This document shows, piece after piece, positions 1 through 7,707 of a stretch of DNA of 51,325 nt (positions are counted from its first letter, which is position 1; every line of letters begins with the position of its first letter). The translations under genes were made by a program, and so were the position numbers. The notes under the pieces were generated by a model that did no database searches, was not told the origin of the DNA, and saw only the letters and a list, made by a program, of their open reading frames with translations. This stretch comes from a bacterium. Lineage in GTDB: Bacteria; Gemmatimonadota; Gemmatimonadetes; Longimicrobiales; RSA9. The stretch is from contig QGVH01000026.1 in the NCBI GenBank assembly GCA_003242735.1, forward strand, positions 1 through 51,325, given 5' to 3'.

Positions 1-1
1 G

Positions 2-493
2 CCGCCGAAGGCCGAGGCGCCGAAGGTGGTGCAGGAGCGGCCGGTGGAGGCGCCTCCGAAGCCGCAGCCCAAGGCGCCGCCGGTGCAGCGGCCGACGGCG
101 CGGGAGGAGCCGAAGCCGAAGGAGGAGCCCAAGCCGGCGCAGGGGCGGAACCCGGAGCCGACGGCGAAGGTCGGCGGTGAGGGCCTGGACATCCGGATCG
201 ATGGAGAGACGTTCCCGTACCCCGAGTATCTCGAGAACATCGTGAGGCAGATCCACCGGTACTTCCGGTGGACGGGCGCCTCGGGCCTGACGGCGGAGGT
301 GTACTTCGTGATCCGGCGAGACGGCTCGGTGGAGGATATCCGGCTGCTCAAGGGATCCGGGAACGTCGCGTTCGACTATGAAGCCATGGGCGCCATCGAG
401 GCCGTTGCCACACGCGGGTTGTTCGGCCCGCTCCCGGAGGGCTTCAAGCAGGACCGTCTGCCGGTGGCGTTCCGCTTCCGGCCGGCGTTCTGA
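2..493 (+). CDS. tolA: TolA/TonB-like energy-transducing protein, C-terminal part (5' truncated by window edge)
   Basis: The reading frame is open to the left edge, so the start lies outside the window; 163 codons are visible. The first ~55 residues are a Pro/Lys/Glu/Ala-rich stretch, as in the periplasm-spanning part of TolA/TonB proteins. The last ~100 residues look like a TonB/TolA C-terminal domain, with the sequences VYFVIRRDGSVEDIRLLKGSG and FDYEAMGAIEAV typical of that fold. Proteins of this family carry proton-motive energy from an inner-membrane TolQR/ExbBD-type motor to periplasmic or outer-membrane partners. The next three genes are tolB, pal and cpoB, so a TolA role is more likely than a TonB role for a TonB-dependent receptor; that choice rests on context. 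It lies 32 bp before tolB, presumably in one operon. Confidence 0.8.
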   Translation, partial: PPKAEAPKVVQERPVEAPPKPQPKAPPVQRPTAREEPKPKEEPKPAQGRNPEPTAKVGGEGLDIRIDGETFPYPEYLENIVRQIHRYFRWTGASGLTAEVYFVIRRDGSVEDIRLLKGSGNVAFDYEAMGAIEAVATRGLFGPLPEGFKQDRLPVAFRFRPAF

Positions 494-525
494 GCGCGAC
501 TGGCGTCCCGGACCCGGAGAGGACC

Positions 526-1884
526 ATGCGGTTGCTTCTGGCAGTGATGACCGTGCTGGCGCTGGCGACCCCGGTCGGGGCGCAGCGCCAGGACACGACG
601 CGTCTGCCCACGGGCGTCCGGCTGGACGTCTTCTACAACACCATGAACCGGCCGCTGGTGGCGGTGCGGCCGTTCGCGGGGCCGCCCGAGGCCGCGGCCG
701 TGGCGGAGCAGGCGCACGCGATCATCGTCCAGGACCTCGACTACAGCGACCGGTTCGTGATCGCCGAGGTGCCCGAGGCACTGAAGTCGGGCCCCGTCGC
801 GTTGAGTGCCTGGAACGACCTCGGTGTGGTGTTCCTGGTGACTGGGGAGGCGGAGCCGCTGGGCGACGGCTACCTGGTACGCCTTGCGCTGCACGACGTC
901 CCGTTCGGCACGCTCAAGGAGATCCAGGCGTTCCGCGTGCCGCGGCCGTCGGACGCTGGTTTCCGTATAGCGGTCCATGCGCTCTCCGACGAGCTCGTGC
1001 GCTGGATGACCGGTCAGCCGGGAATGGCGGCGTCCCGGATCGCCTTCGTACGGCCGAGCCGTGACGGGGGCGATGAGCTCGTGGTGGTGGACTCGGACGG
1101 CGAGAACCTCGAGCGGGTGGCGAGCGCGCCGGTCCTCGTCTCCCCGGCATGGGCGCCGGACGGCAGGCGGCTGGCGTACGCCGAGCTAGTGGACGGCGCG
1201 TGGCAGATCGTCGAGCGCGATCTGGAGACGGGCACCAAACACGTCGTGGTGCGCGCGCCGACGGGCGCCGTCAGCGCGACGCCGACGTATACGCCGAGCG
1301 GGGACCGCCTGGTCTTCGCGATGCTGTACGGCAACGCGAGCGAGTTCCACGAGTACGACGTCGCACGACGGTGCTGCATGCGGCGGCTCACCCGCAGCTC
1401 CGCGGTGGACATTTCCCCGACGTTCTCGCCGGACGGCAGGCAACTCGCGTTCAACTCCAACCGCATCGGTTCGCCGCAGATCTACATCATGCCGGCGGAC
1501 GGGGGGCCGGCGACGCTGCTGTCGCCGTTCGTCTACGGCGAATCGAGCTACTACACGTCGCCCGAGTGGTCGCCGACGGGGACCAAGATCGCGTTCCACG
1601 GGAAGTCGCGGGGCGGCTGGTTCCAGATCATGGTGGCGGACGCCGCGGACGTGGGCGCGCCGGTGAGCCAGGTGACGCAGGAAGGCGAGAACGAGGACCC
1701 GAGCTGGGCGCCCGACGGACGGCACCTCGTCTACACGAGCGTGCGCGCGAGCGGCCAGGGGCTGTATGTTGTGGACACCTTCACTGGCCGGGAGCGGCGG
1801 GTGGTGTCCCAGGCGGGCGCGAAGGTGCCGGCCTGGTCGCCGACGCTGCGGCGGGCGGCGGAGCTCGCCCTGGCGGGCCGCTGA
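526..1884 (+). CDS. tolB: Tol-Pal system beta-propeller protein TolB
   Basis: TolB is a periplasmic protein that binds Pal and takes part in outer-membrane constriction during division. This 452-residue protein starts with a signal peptide (hydrophobic MRLLLAVMTVLALATPVGA, likely cut after Ala19). Residues ~25-165 form the TolB N-terminal domain. The rest holds repeated beta-propeller blades, with WAPDGRRLAY, FSPDGRQLAFNS, WSPTGTKIAF and WAPDGRHLVYTS at regular spacing, the classic TolB/WD40-like signature. GGAGAGG lies just upstream of the ATG. Length matches the family (about 430). The neighbours (TolA-like, pal, cpoB) confirm the assignment. Confidence 0.95.
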   Translation: MRLLLAVMTVLALATPVGAQRQDTTRLPTGVRLDVFYNTMNRPLVAVRPFAGPPEAAAVAEQAHAIIVQDLDYSDRFVIAEVPEALKSGPVALSAWNDLGVVFLVTGEAEPLGDGYLVRLALHDVPFGTLKEIQAFRVPRPSDAGFRIAVHALSDELVRWMTGQPGMAASRIAFVRPSRDGGDELVVVDSDGENLERVASAPVLVSPAWAPDGRRLAYAELVDGAWQIVERDLETGTKHVVVRAPTGAVSATPTYTPSGDRLVFAMLYGNASEFHEYDVARRCCMRRLTRSSAVDISPTFSPDGRQLAFNSNRIGSPQIYIMPADGGPATLLSPFVYGESSYYTSPEWSPTGTKIAFHGKSRGGWFQIMVADAADVGAPVSQVTQEGENEDPSWAPDGRHLVYTSVRASGQGLYVVDTFTGRERRVVSQAGAKVPAWSPTLRRAAELALAGR

Positions 1885-1929
1885 GGGCCGCGGGCCCGGC
1901 GGGAGACCCCACGAGAGGGAGGAGACGCG

Positions 1930-2532
1930 ATGGCGTTGCGGAGGCTGGTTCTGTCGTCGGCCGTGATCGCCGTGGTGGCGCTGGGCGCGTGCTCGAGGCG
2001 TCAGCCCCCGCCGCAGCCGGCGCAGCAGGTGGATGACGAGGCCGCACGGCGCGCGGAGGAGGAGCGGCGCCGGAGGGAGGAGGAGGAGGCTGCGCGCCGC
2101 GCGGAGGAGGAGCGGCGCCGCGCCGAGGAGGAGGCGCGGCGTGCGGCGGCGGAGGCGCGCAACATCCTGGTGGAGATGGTGCATTTCGACTTCGACCGCT
2201 CGGACATCCGGCCGGACGCGCAGGCGATCCTCCAGCGGAAGATCCCGATCCTGCGGGCGAACCCCGGTGTACGGATGGTCATCGAGGGGCACGCGGACGA
2301 GCGCGGCTCGGTCGAGTATAACATCGCATTGGGGCTGCGCCGGGCGAACGCGGTCAAAGAGTACCTCGTGGGCTTCGGGCTCGACCCTTCGCGCTTCGAG
2401 ACGCAGAGCTTCGGCGAGTCCAGGCCGCTGGATCCCCGCAGCAACGAGGAGGCGTGGGCCAAGAACCGTCGCGCGGAGTTCCGCATCACGGGCGGCGGGG
2501 ACAACCTGGTCCTCCCGCGGACCTCTCAGTGA
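1930..2532 (+). CDS. pal: Peptidoglycan-associated lipoprotein Pal with charged helical linker
   Basis: Pal is an outer-membrane lipoprotein that holds the outer membrane to peptidoglycan through an OmpA-like domain. In this 200-residue protein the lipobox is ALGAC with Cys21 as the lipidation site. Residues ~35-78 are almost only E, R and A (blocks such as AEEERRRREEEEAARRAEEE), predicting a long single alpha-helix. Residues ~80-190 form the OmpA-like domain, with VHFDFDRSDIRPDAQ, EGHADERGSVEYNIALGLRR and the closing NRRAEFRI. The charged helix is longer than the short linker of the E. coli protein. A strong purine-rich ribosome site (GAGGGAGGAGA) precedes the ATG. Confidence 0.95.
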   Translation: MALRRLVLSSAVIAVVALGACSRRQPPPQPAQQVDDEAARRAEEERRRREEEEAARRAEEERRRAEEEARRAAAEARNILVEMVHFDFDRSDIRPDAQAILQRKIPILRANPGVRMVIEGHADERGSVEYNIALGLRRANAVKEYLVGFGLDPSRFETQSFGESRPLDPRSNEEAWAKNRRAEFRITGGGDNLVLPRTSQ

Positions 2533-2544
2533 TCGGAGGGGGAA

Positions 2545-3384
2545 ATGGAGCCGAGCGGCGCGGCGAGAGCGGCTAGGGTGATGGCGCCGCGGACGGGCGC
2601 ATGGGGCGTCCTTCGAGCGCGCCGTGGCGTCCGCATCGTGGCCGTCGCCCTCCTGGCGATGGCGGGCGCGGCATGCGCCACCAAGCGCGATGTCCGCGAT
2701 CTGCGGGAGCAGATCGCGGCGATGCAGGCGCGGCAGGATTCGCTGCTCCGGGTCCTCGTGCAGCAGAACCGGGCGCTGATGGACTCGGTGCGGCAGACGC
2801 ACGAAATGGTGCTGCGGGTTCGCGGCGAGCTGGGCAACCAGCTCGTCCAGGTCGAGCAGCAGCTCATCCAGATCCAGGAGCTGACCGGCCAGAGTCAACA
2901 GCAGCTCGCGATCCTGCGGCAGCAGGTGAGCAGCCGAGGCGAGTACTTCGCAGCGCCACCGGAAGGGGCCGGCCGCGACGCCGGCGCGCCGTCTGGATCC
3001 GGAACGGAGCCGGAGCAGCTCTACCGCGTGGGGCTGGAGCAACTCCAGCGCGGCAACGCGAGGGTGGCACGGCAGGCGTTCGAGACGATCGTGAAGGATC
3101 ACCCCACCCACGAGCGTGCGCCCGAGGCGCAGCTCCAGGTGGCGGAGACGTACTACCAGGAACGCAATTACGACGGCGCGCTCCAGGCGCTCGACCGGGT
3201 TGTGGAGCTGTTCCCGAACAGCCCTGCGGCGCGCCGGGCCGTGTACAGGGCCGGGGTGATCGCGGAGGAACAAGGGAACCTCCAGCGGGCACGATCCTAT
3301 TTCCAGCGAGTCGTCTCGGGCTGGCCGGGGTCGGAAGAGGCCGAACTGGCACGCGACAAGCTCAGGCGAATGTCCAACCGCTAG
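2545..3384 (+). CDS. cpoB: Cell division coordinator CpoB (YbgF family), lipoprotein form
   Basis: CpoB links Tol-Pal work to peptidoglycan synthesis at the septum. The 279-residue protein has a basic N-terminus, a hydrophobic run and a lipobox-like AGAAC (Cys44), so it looks like a lipoprotein, unlike soluble E. coli CpoB. Residues ~48-130 are Gln-rich heptads that predict a coiled coil, followed by a short Gly/Ala linker. Residues ~150-279 hold three TPR units ending in the YbgF-type QLQVAETYYQERNYDGAL and EAELARDKLRR. The ATG at 2545 follows GGAGGGGG and was preferred; an alternative ATG at 2581 would give a shorter signal peptide but has a weaker ribosome site. Last gene of the tol-pal cluster. 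Confidence 0.88.
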   Translation: MEPSGAARAARVMAPRTGAWGVLRARRGVRIVAVALLAMAGAACATKRDVRDLREQIAAMQARQDSLLRVLVQQNRALMDSVRQTHEMVLRVRGELGNQLVQVEQQLIQIQELTGQSQQQLAILRQQVSSRGEYFAAPPEGAGRDAGAPSGSGTEPEQLYRVGLEQLQRGNARVARQAFETIVKDHPTHERAPEAQLQVAETYYQERNYDGALQALDRVVELFPNSPAARRAVYRAGVIAEEQGNLQRARSYFQRVVSGWPGSEEAELARDKLRRMSNR

Positions 3385-3423
3385 CCGCGGGCCGGACTCG
3401 CCGCAGCAGTCTCCGGCGGTTCC

Positions 3424-3921
3424 ATGCGCTGCCCGTACTGTGGAGGAACCGAGGATCGCGTCGTCGACTCGCGCACGAGCCGTGAAGGCCGTGCGGTGAG
3501 GCGGCGGCGCGAATGCTTGAGCTGTGCCCGTCGTTTCACGACGTACGAATACGTGGAGCAGCGGCCGCTCCAGGTGCTGAAACGGGACGGGACGTCCGAG
3601 CCGTACGAGCGCCGCAAGCTCTTGCGGTCGGTGCGGCTGCCGTGCGTGAAGCGGCCGATCTCCCCCTCGGAGATCGAGGCGATCGTGGACGAGATCGAGG
3701 ATGAGCTGAGCCGTTTGGGGAAGGAGGAGGTCGAGAGCCGGGTGATCGGTGAAATGGTGATGGAGCGGCTGCGGAAGAGGGACTACGTGGCGTACGTGCG
3801 GTTCGCCTCGGTGTACAGGAACTTCCAGGACCTGGACGAGTTCGTGGCGGAACTCACGGATCTGAAGGCGCGGCGGGCGCGACAGGCTTTGAACGAGGAC
3901 CAGGCCGAGCTCCCTCTCTAG
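3424..3921 (+). CDS. nrdR: Transcriptional repressor NrdR
   Basis: NrdR represses ribonucleotide reductase genes in response to ATP/dATP. The 165-residue protein begins MRCPYCGGTEDRVVDSR and has zinc-ribbon cysteines at C3, C6, C31 and C34 (ECLSCARRFTTYE), followed by an ATP-cone domain (LQVLKRDGTSEPYERRKL to the C-terminus) ending in VYRNFQDLDEF, a strongly conserved stretch. Length is a little over the usual ~155. No NrdR box pair was recognised in this window, so its targets must be elsewhere. It lies 39 bp after cpoB and 7 bp before tatC. Confidence 0.97.
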   Translation: MRCPYCGGTEDRVVDSRTSREGRAVRRRRECLSCARRFTTYEYVEQRPLQVLKRDGTSEPYERRKLLRSVRLPCVKRPISPSEIEAIVDEIEDELSRLGKEEVESRVIGEMVMERLRKRDYVAYVRFASVYRNFQDLDEFVAELTDLKARRARQALNEDQAELPL

Positions 3922-3928
3922 GAACGCC

Positions 3929-4699
3929 ATGAAGCCGAGGTTCTTGCGTGCAGCCAACCAGGAGATGCCGTTCCTGGATCACCTGGAGGAGCTGCGCTGG
4001 CGTATCCTCTGGAGCCTCATCGCCCTGGCGATCGGCGCTGTGATCGGCTTCGTCCTGGTCGTGCGCTTCGATGTCCTGGGGTTGCTGGTGGCGCCGATCG
4101 AGCCGCTGCTGAACGGCACGCAACTCAAGTATCTCAGCCCCACCGATCCGTTCTTCCTCACGCTGAAGCTGGGCGTCGGCGTGGGTGTGTTGCTGGCCTC
4201 ACCGATCGTGGTGCAGCAGATCTGGGCCTTCGTGTCTCCGGCGCTGCTGCCGCACGAGCGCCGGGCGATCGTTCCCGCGCTGTACCTGGGACTGGTCCTC
4301 TTCTTGGGCGGCGTCGCCCTGGCGTACTTCGTCGTGCTCCCGATCACGCTCGAGTTCATGATGGGGTTCCAGGCACAGAGTCTGGAACAGAACATCACCG
4401 TCGGGCACTATTTGTCGTTCGTCGTGCGGGTTCTGCTGGCGTTCGGGCTGGTGTTCGAGCTGCCGGTGGTGATGCTCGTGCTCGCCGCGATCGGGCTGGT
4501 GGACTCGCGGATGCTGGCGTCGAAGCGGCGTTATGCGGTGGTCGCTTCGGTGATCCTCGCGAGTGTGATCACGCCAGGCGACTTCGTCGTGCTCACGATC
4601 TTCATGATGATCCCGCTCCTCCTGCTGTACGAGCTGAGCATAGGGCTGGCCAAGCTGGTGGAGCGCCGGCGGATGGAGCGAGCGGAGGTGACCGCTTGA
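3929..4699 (+). CDS. tatC: Sec-independent protein translocase subunit TatC
   Basis: TatC is the inner-membrane receptor for twin-arginine signal peptides. The 256-residue protein has the N-terminal motif MPFLDHLEELRWRIL (the F-x-x-HL-x-ELR-x-R signature) and six hydrophobic segments. Between the second and third lies SPALLPHERRAIVPALYLG, matching the family pattern FxxPxLxxxE. The Glu-rich C-terminus is cytoplasmic. Its partner tatA is about 10 kb away at 14292-14552 rather than adjacent. The stop codon overlaps the TTG start of the next gene, so translation may be coupled to the LptD-like gene. Confidence 0.96.
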   Translation: MKPRFLRAANQEMPFLDHLEELRWRILWSLIALAIGAVIGFVLVVRFDVLGLLVAPIEPLLNGTQLKYLSPTDPFFLTLKLGVGVGVLLASPIVVQQIWAFVSPALLPHERRAIVPALYLGLVLFLGGVALAYFVVLPITLEFMMGFQAQSLEQNITVGHYLSFVVRVLLAFGLVFELPVVMLVLAAIGLVDSRMLASKRRYAVVASVILASVITPGDFVVLTIFMMIPLLLLYELSIGLAKLVERRRMERAEVTA

Positions 4700-7500
4700 G
4701 GCATGCCTGGTTGCGCGGTGCCCTGCTGGCCGTGGGTGTGCTGGCGGCGGGAGCGCTGCCGGGCGCGGCGCAGCAGGACACGGCATCGGTGCCTCCCGCC
4801 GTGCGGGAGGGCGCGTTGCGCAAGCTCCGCGCGCTGGAGCAGGCGTTGCGGCCGGACTCCGCTGCGGCGTCCGCGGACAGCGGCGCCGTCGCGGGAGACA
4901 GCGCGGCCGTGGCGGACAGCGCCGCGGTGGGTGCGCCGGCGTTCCCGCGCCTCGGCGCGCCCCATCGAGACTCCGTGCTGGCTGCGTTGAGGGGGCTGAG
5001 TGGCTACACGCTGACGGAGTACGTGGGGACGGGGGCGCGGTTCGCGTCGGACAGCGGCCGGATCGACCTGCTCGGCAGGGCGCAGATCACCCGGGGCACG
5101 GAGAGCCTGAGCGCCGACTCGCTGGTGACGTTCAGCGAGACGAGCGGCGTCGTGTGCGGCTACGGCCAGCCGGTGCTGACGGGTGAGGGGCGGCCGGTGC
5201 ACAGCGAGATGATGTGCTACCACCTCGAGCAGCAGCTCGGGGAGGCGGTGGGTGCGAACACGACGTTCACCCAGGGCGCCAACTGGATCGTGCGCGGCGA
5301 TCGGGTCTATACGGTGGGGAGTGACCGGGCCTACGTGCATTCCGCCGTCTTCACGGACTGCGACCTGGAGGAGCCCCACTACCACTTCGCGGCGCAGGCG
5401 GTCAAGCTCGTGAGCGATGACGTGCTGGTCGCACGCAACGTCACGCTCAACTTCGGTGACGTCCCCGTGTTCTGGCTGCCGTTCATGGTCCAGAGCCTGA
5501 AAGAGGGGCGGCGGAGCGGGTTGCTGATGCCGGTGTTCAGCGTCAACGACATCGCGCGCACCAGCGACGGCTACAACCGGCGCATCCAGAACGTCGGCTT
5601 CTACTGGGCGATCAACGACTATCTCGGCGCCGAGCTGGCCATGGACTGGTTCAGCAACAACTGGACGGCGCTGAACGGGTCGTTCCAGTTCCGCAACCTG
5701 CGGCGGTTCCTCGAGGGGTCGGTGAACCTGAACCGGTACTGGAGGCAGGACGGGCGGAAGGAGCTGACGCTGAACGCGCACCAGAGCTGGCAGCCCACCG
5801 AGCGGACGTCGATGCGGATCCAGGCGAGCTATGCGTCGTCGAGCGATTTCGTGCGGCGCAACTCGTTCGATCCACGGGAGCAGACGCGGTCCATCGATTC
5901 GAACGGGGGGATCAGCCACCGGCTGGACTGGGGCACGGTGAACGTCAACGTGAGCCGGAGGCAGTACCTGCACGACGGCCGGGTGCAGATGACGCTCCCG
6001 TCCATCGGCCTGAGCGTGAACAACATCACGTTGTTCCCCGCTGCGCCGAGCGAGGCCCGCTGGTACAACAACGCGACGTGGGTGGGCAGCGTGAACGGGA
6101 GCATGAGCTTCCTGGACGTGAACGACACGCTCCCGAACCAGCGGGACGCCACGGCGCGGAGCGTTTCTGCGGACAGCCGGTTCACACTGGGCAAGTTCTC
6201 GTGGAGCCAGCGGTTCAGCTTCAACCAGGACATCCAGCACGCCAAGCCGGATCGGGACCCGACGGACACCATTCCCGGCCTGCCCCGGGAGGCGACGGAC
6301 CGGATGAACTGGTCCACCGAGCTGCGGTTCCAGCAGCGATTGATCGGCACCAGCACCTTCGAACCCGGGTTGTCGTTGCAGGGTGACGTGCTGCGGTCGA
6401 CGGCGACGAACCACGAGCTGCTGGCCGGGCCGACGCGCCTGGCCTTCAGCGCGGGGGTGCGGTCGGACGTGTACGGCTTCTGGCCCGGGTTCGGGCCGTT
6501 CTCGCGGATCCGGCACAAGCTCACGCCTTCCGTCCGGTACTCGTACTCGCCGGCGCCGACGGTGACGGACCGGCAGCGGGAGGTGTTCGGTGCGCCGAAC
6601 GTGCGGGAGCAGAACCGGATCGAGATCGGGCTGAACCAGACGTTCGAGGCGAAGTATCGGGAGTCGGGAGAGGCGGTGCAGGACCCCTTGGCCGCGGACA
6701 CGTCGATGGCGCGGAGCGGCGAGCCGATCGAGTTGCCGCAGGCGCGGCGGATCACGCTGCTGGCGCTGTCGATGAACGCGGTGGCGTACGACTTCGTGAA
6801 GGCGAAGAGGGATCACCGCGGGCTGGAGACGGAGCAGCTCACGTTCTCGGTGAACTCAGACCTGCTACGTGGTTTCCAACTGAGCGTGGGCACGCACCTC
6901 TTCCGGCCGGACGACAGCAGGCCCGGCGGCCGCGCGTTCGACATGCACTTGAGCAGCGTGAACGCGTCGTTCTCGCTCGACCACAACTGGTGGTTGTTCC
7001 GGCTGCTGGGGATCGGCCGAGGGGCGGAGGAGCCCGCAGCGGCGCCGGCCGACGTCCCGGTGGACACGATGTCGGTGGACGAGCCGGGGGATCCGCGGCT
7101 GGGGCTCATTGGCGGCCCGCCGCGGGCGCCCGCACAGCCCCGCCGGCGCGGCGCCGCCGGCACGTGGAACGCGTCCATCAACTACAGCTTGACGCGGCCG
7201 CGGCCCACGGCGGGAGGGACGTCGGTGGAGGCCAGTCAGTTCCTACGGGCGAACCTGACGCTCCAACCGACGGAGCATTGGAGCCTGCACTGGAACACGA
7301 GCTACTCGATCACGGACGGCGAGTTCGTGGACCACTACCTCACGCTGACCCGCGATCTGCACGACTGGGAGGCGAACTTCGACTTCAGCCGCGGGCTCAA
7401 CGGCAACTTCACCTTCCAGTTCCGGGTCCGCTTGCGGGCGAATCCCGACATCAAGGTGGACTACGAGCAGCGTGGTCAGCGACCGGTCCCCGGCATGTAG
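4696..7500 (+). CDS. lptD: LPS-assembly protein LptD-like outer-membrane protein
   Basis: LptD is the outer-membrane barrel that inserts lipopolysaccharide. The 934-residue product has a signal peptide (cut near Gly-Ala-Ala25), a ~70-residue Ala/Asp/Ser-rich linker, then an OstA/LptA-like jellyroll domain (about 100-250, with YVGTGARFASDSGRIDLLGR) and a large barrel region with alternating aromatic strands such as GFYWAINDYLGAELAMDWFSN. Only three cysteines are visible, all in the N-terminal third, so the two-disulfide pattern of E. coli LptD is not conserved. The TTG start was chosen because GGAGGTG lies 5 bases upstream and TTGA overlaps the tatC stop. A perfect 10-bp hairpin follows the stop. 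Confidence 0.87.
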   Translation: MRHAWLRGALLAVGVLAAGALPGAAQQDTASVPPAVREGALRKLRALEQALRPDSAAASADSGAVAGDSAAVADSAAVGAPAFPRLGAPHRDSVLAALRGLSGYTLTEYVGTGARFASDSGRIDLLGRAQITRGTESLSADSLVTFSETSGVVCGYGQPVLTGEGRPVHSEMMCYHLEQQLGEAVGANTTFTQGANWIVRGDRVYTVGSDRAYVHSAVFTDCDLEEPHYHFAAQAVKLVSDDVLVARNVTLNFGDVPVFWLPFMVQSLKEGRRSGLLMPVFSVNDIARTSDGYNRRIQNVGFYWAINDYLGAELAMDWFSNNWTALNGSFQFRNLRRFLEGSVNLNRYWRQDGRKELTLNAHQSWQPTERTSMRIQASYASSSDFVRRNSFDPREQTRSIDSNGGISHRLDWGTVNVNVSRRQYLHDGRVQMTLPSIGLSVNNITLFPAAPSEARWYNNATWVGSVNGSMSFLDVNDTLPNQRDATARSVSADSRFTLGKFSWSQRFSFNQDIQHAKPDRDPTDTIPGLPREATDRMNWSTELRFQQRLIGTSTFEPGLSLQGDVLRSTATNHELLAGPTRLAFSAGVRSDVYGFWPGFGPFSRIRHKLTPSVRYSYSPAPTVTDRQREVFGAPNVREQNRIEIGLNQTFEAKYRESGEAVQDPLAADTSMARSGEPIELPQARRITLLALSMNAVAYDFVKAKRDHRGLETEQLTFSVNSDLLRGFQLSVGTHLFRPDDSRPGGRAFDMHLSSVNASFSLDHNWWLFRLLGIGRGAEEPAAAPADVPVDTMSVDEPGDPRLGLIGGPPRAPAQPRRRGAAGTWNASINYSLTRPRPTAGGTSVEASQFLRANLTLQPTEHWSLHWNTSYSITDGEFVDHYLTLTRDLHDWEANFDFSRGLNGNFTFQFRVRLRANPDIKVDYEQRGQRPVPGM

Positions 7501-7513
7501 GCGGGAGCCGACG

Positions 7514-7537
7514 GCGGCCGGCCACCGGGCCGGCCGC
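7514..7537 (+). terminator. GC-rich hairpin after lptD
   Basis: GCGGCCGGCC at 7514-7523 pairs perfectly with GGCCGGCCGC at 7528-7537 around an ACCG loop, 13 bases after the lptD stop. There is no T-run, so it may be a weak terminator or a 3' stabilising hairpin. The rest of the 207-bp gap before hutH shows no convincing gene or promoter. Confidence 0.5.
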
Positions 7538-7707
7538 GCGCGACCAACACCGCAGTGGCGTGGGCGGGTCGCGCCTCGGCGCAGTCTCGTCCGGGAGCGC
7601 GCCGGCCGGGGACGGCGACTCCGCTGCACGCCCACCACTCCCGCGCGACCGCGCCGGTGCCTGCGCCCGCGGTACGCGGCGGGTCACACCGCAACCCTCC
7701 GTGAGCC

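Noticed and set aside
1186..3957. Very long open frame on the - strand (about 920 codons)
   Set aside because: It is antisense to tolB, pal, cpoB and nrdR, which are certain. Its translation is Arg/His/Pro/Leu-rich without a recognisable domain, as expected of antisense frames in GC-rich DNA.
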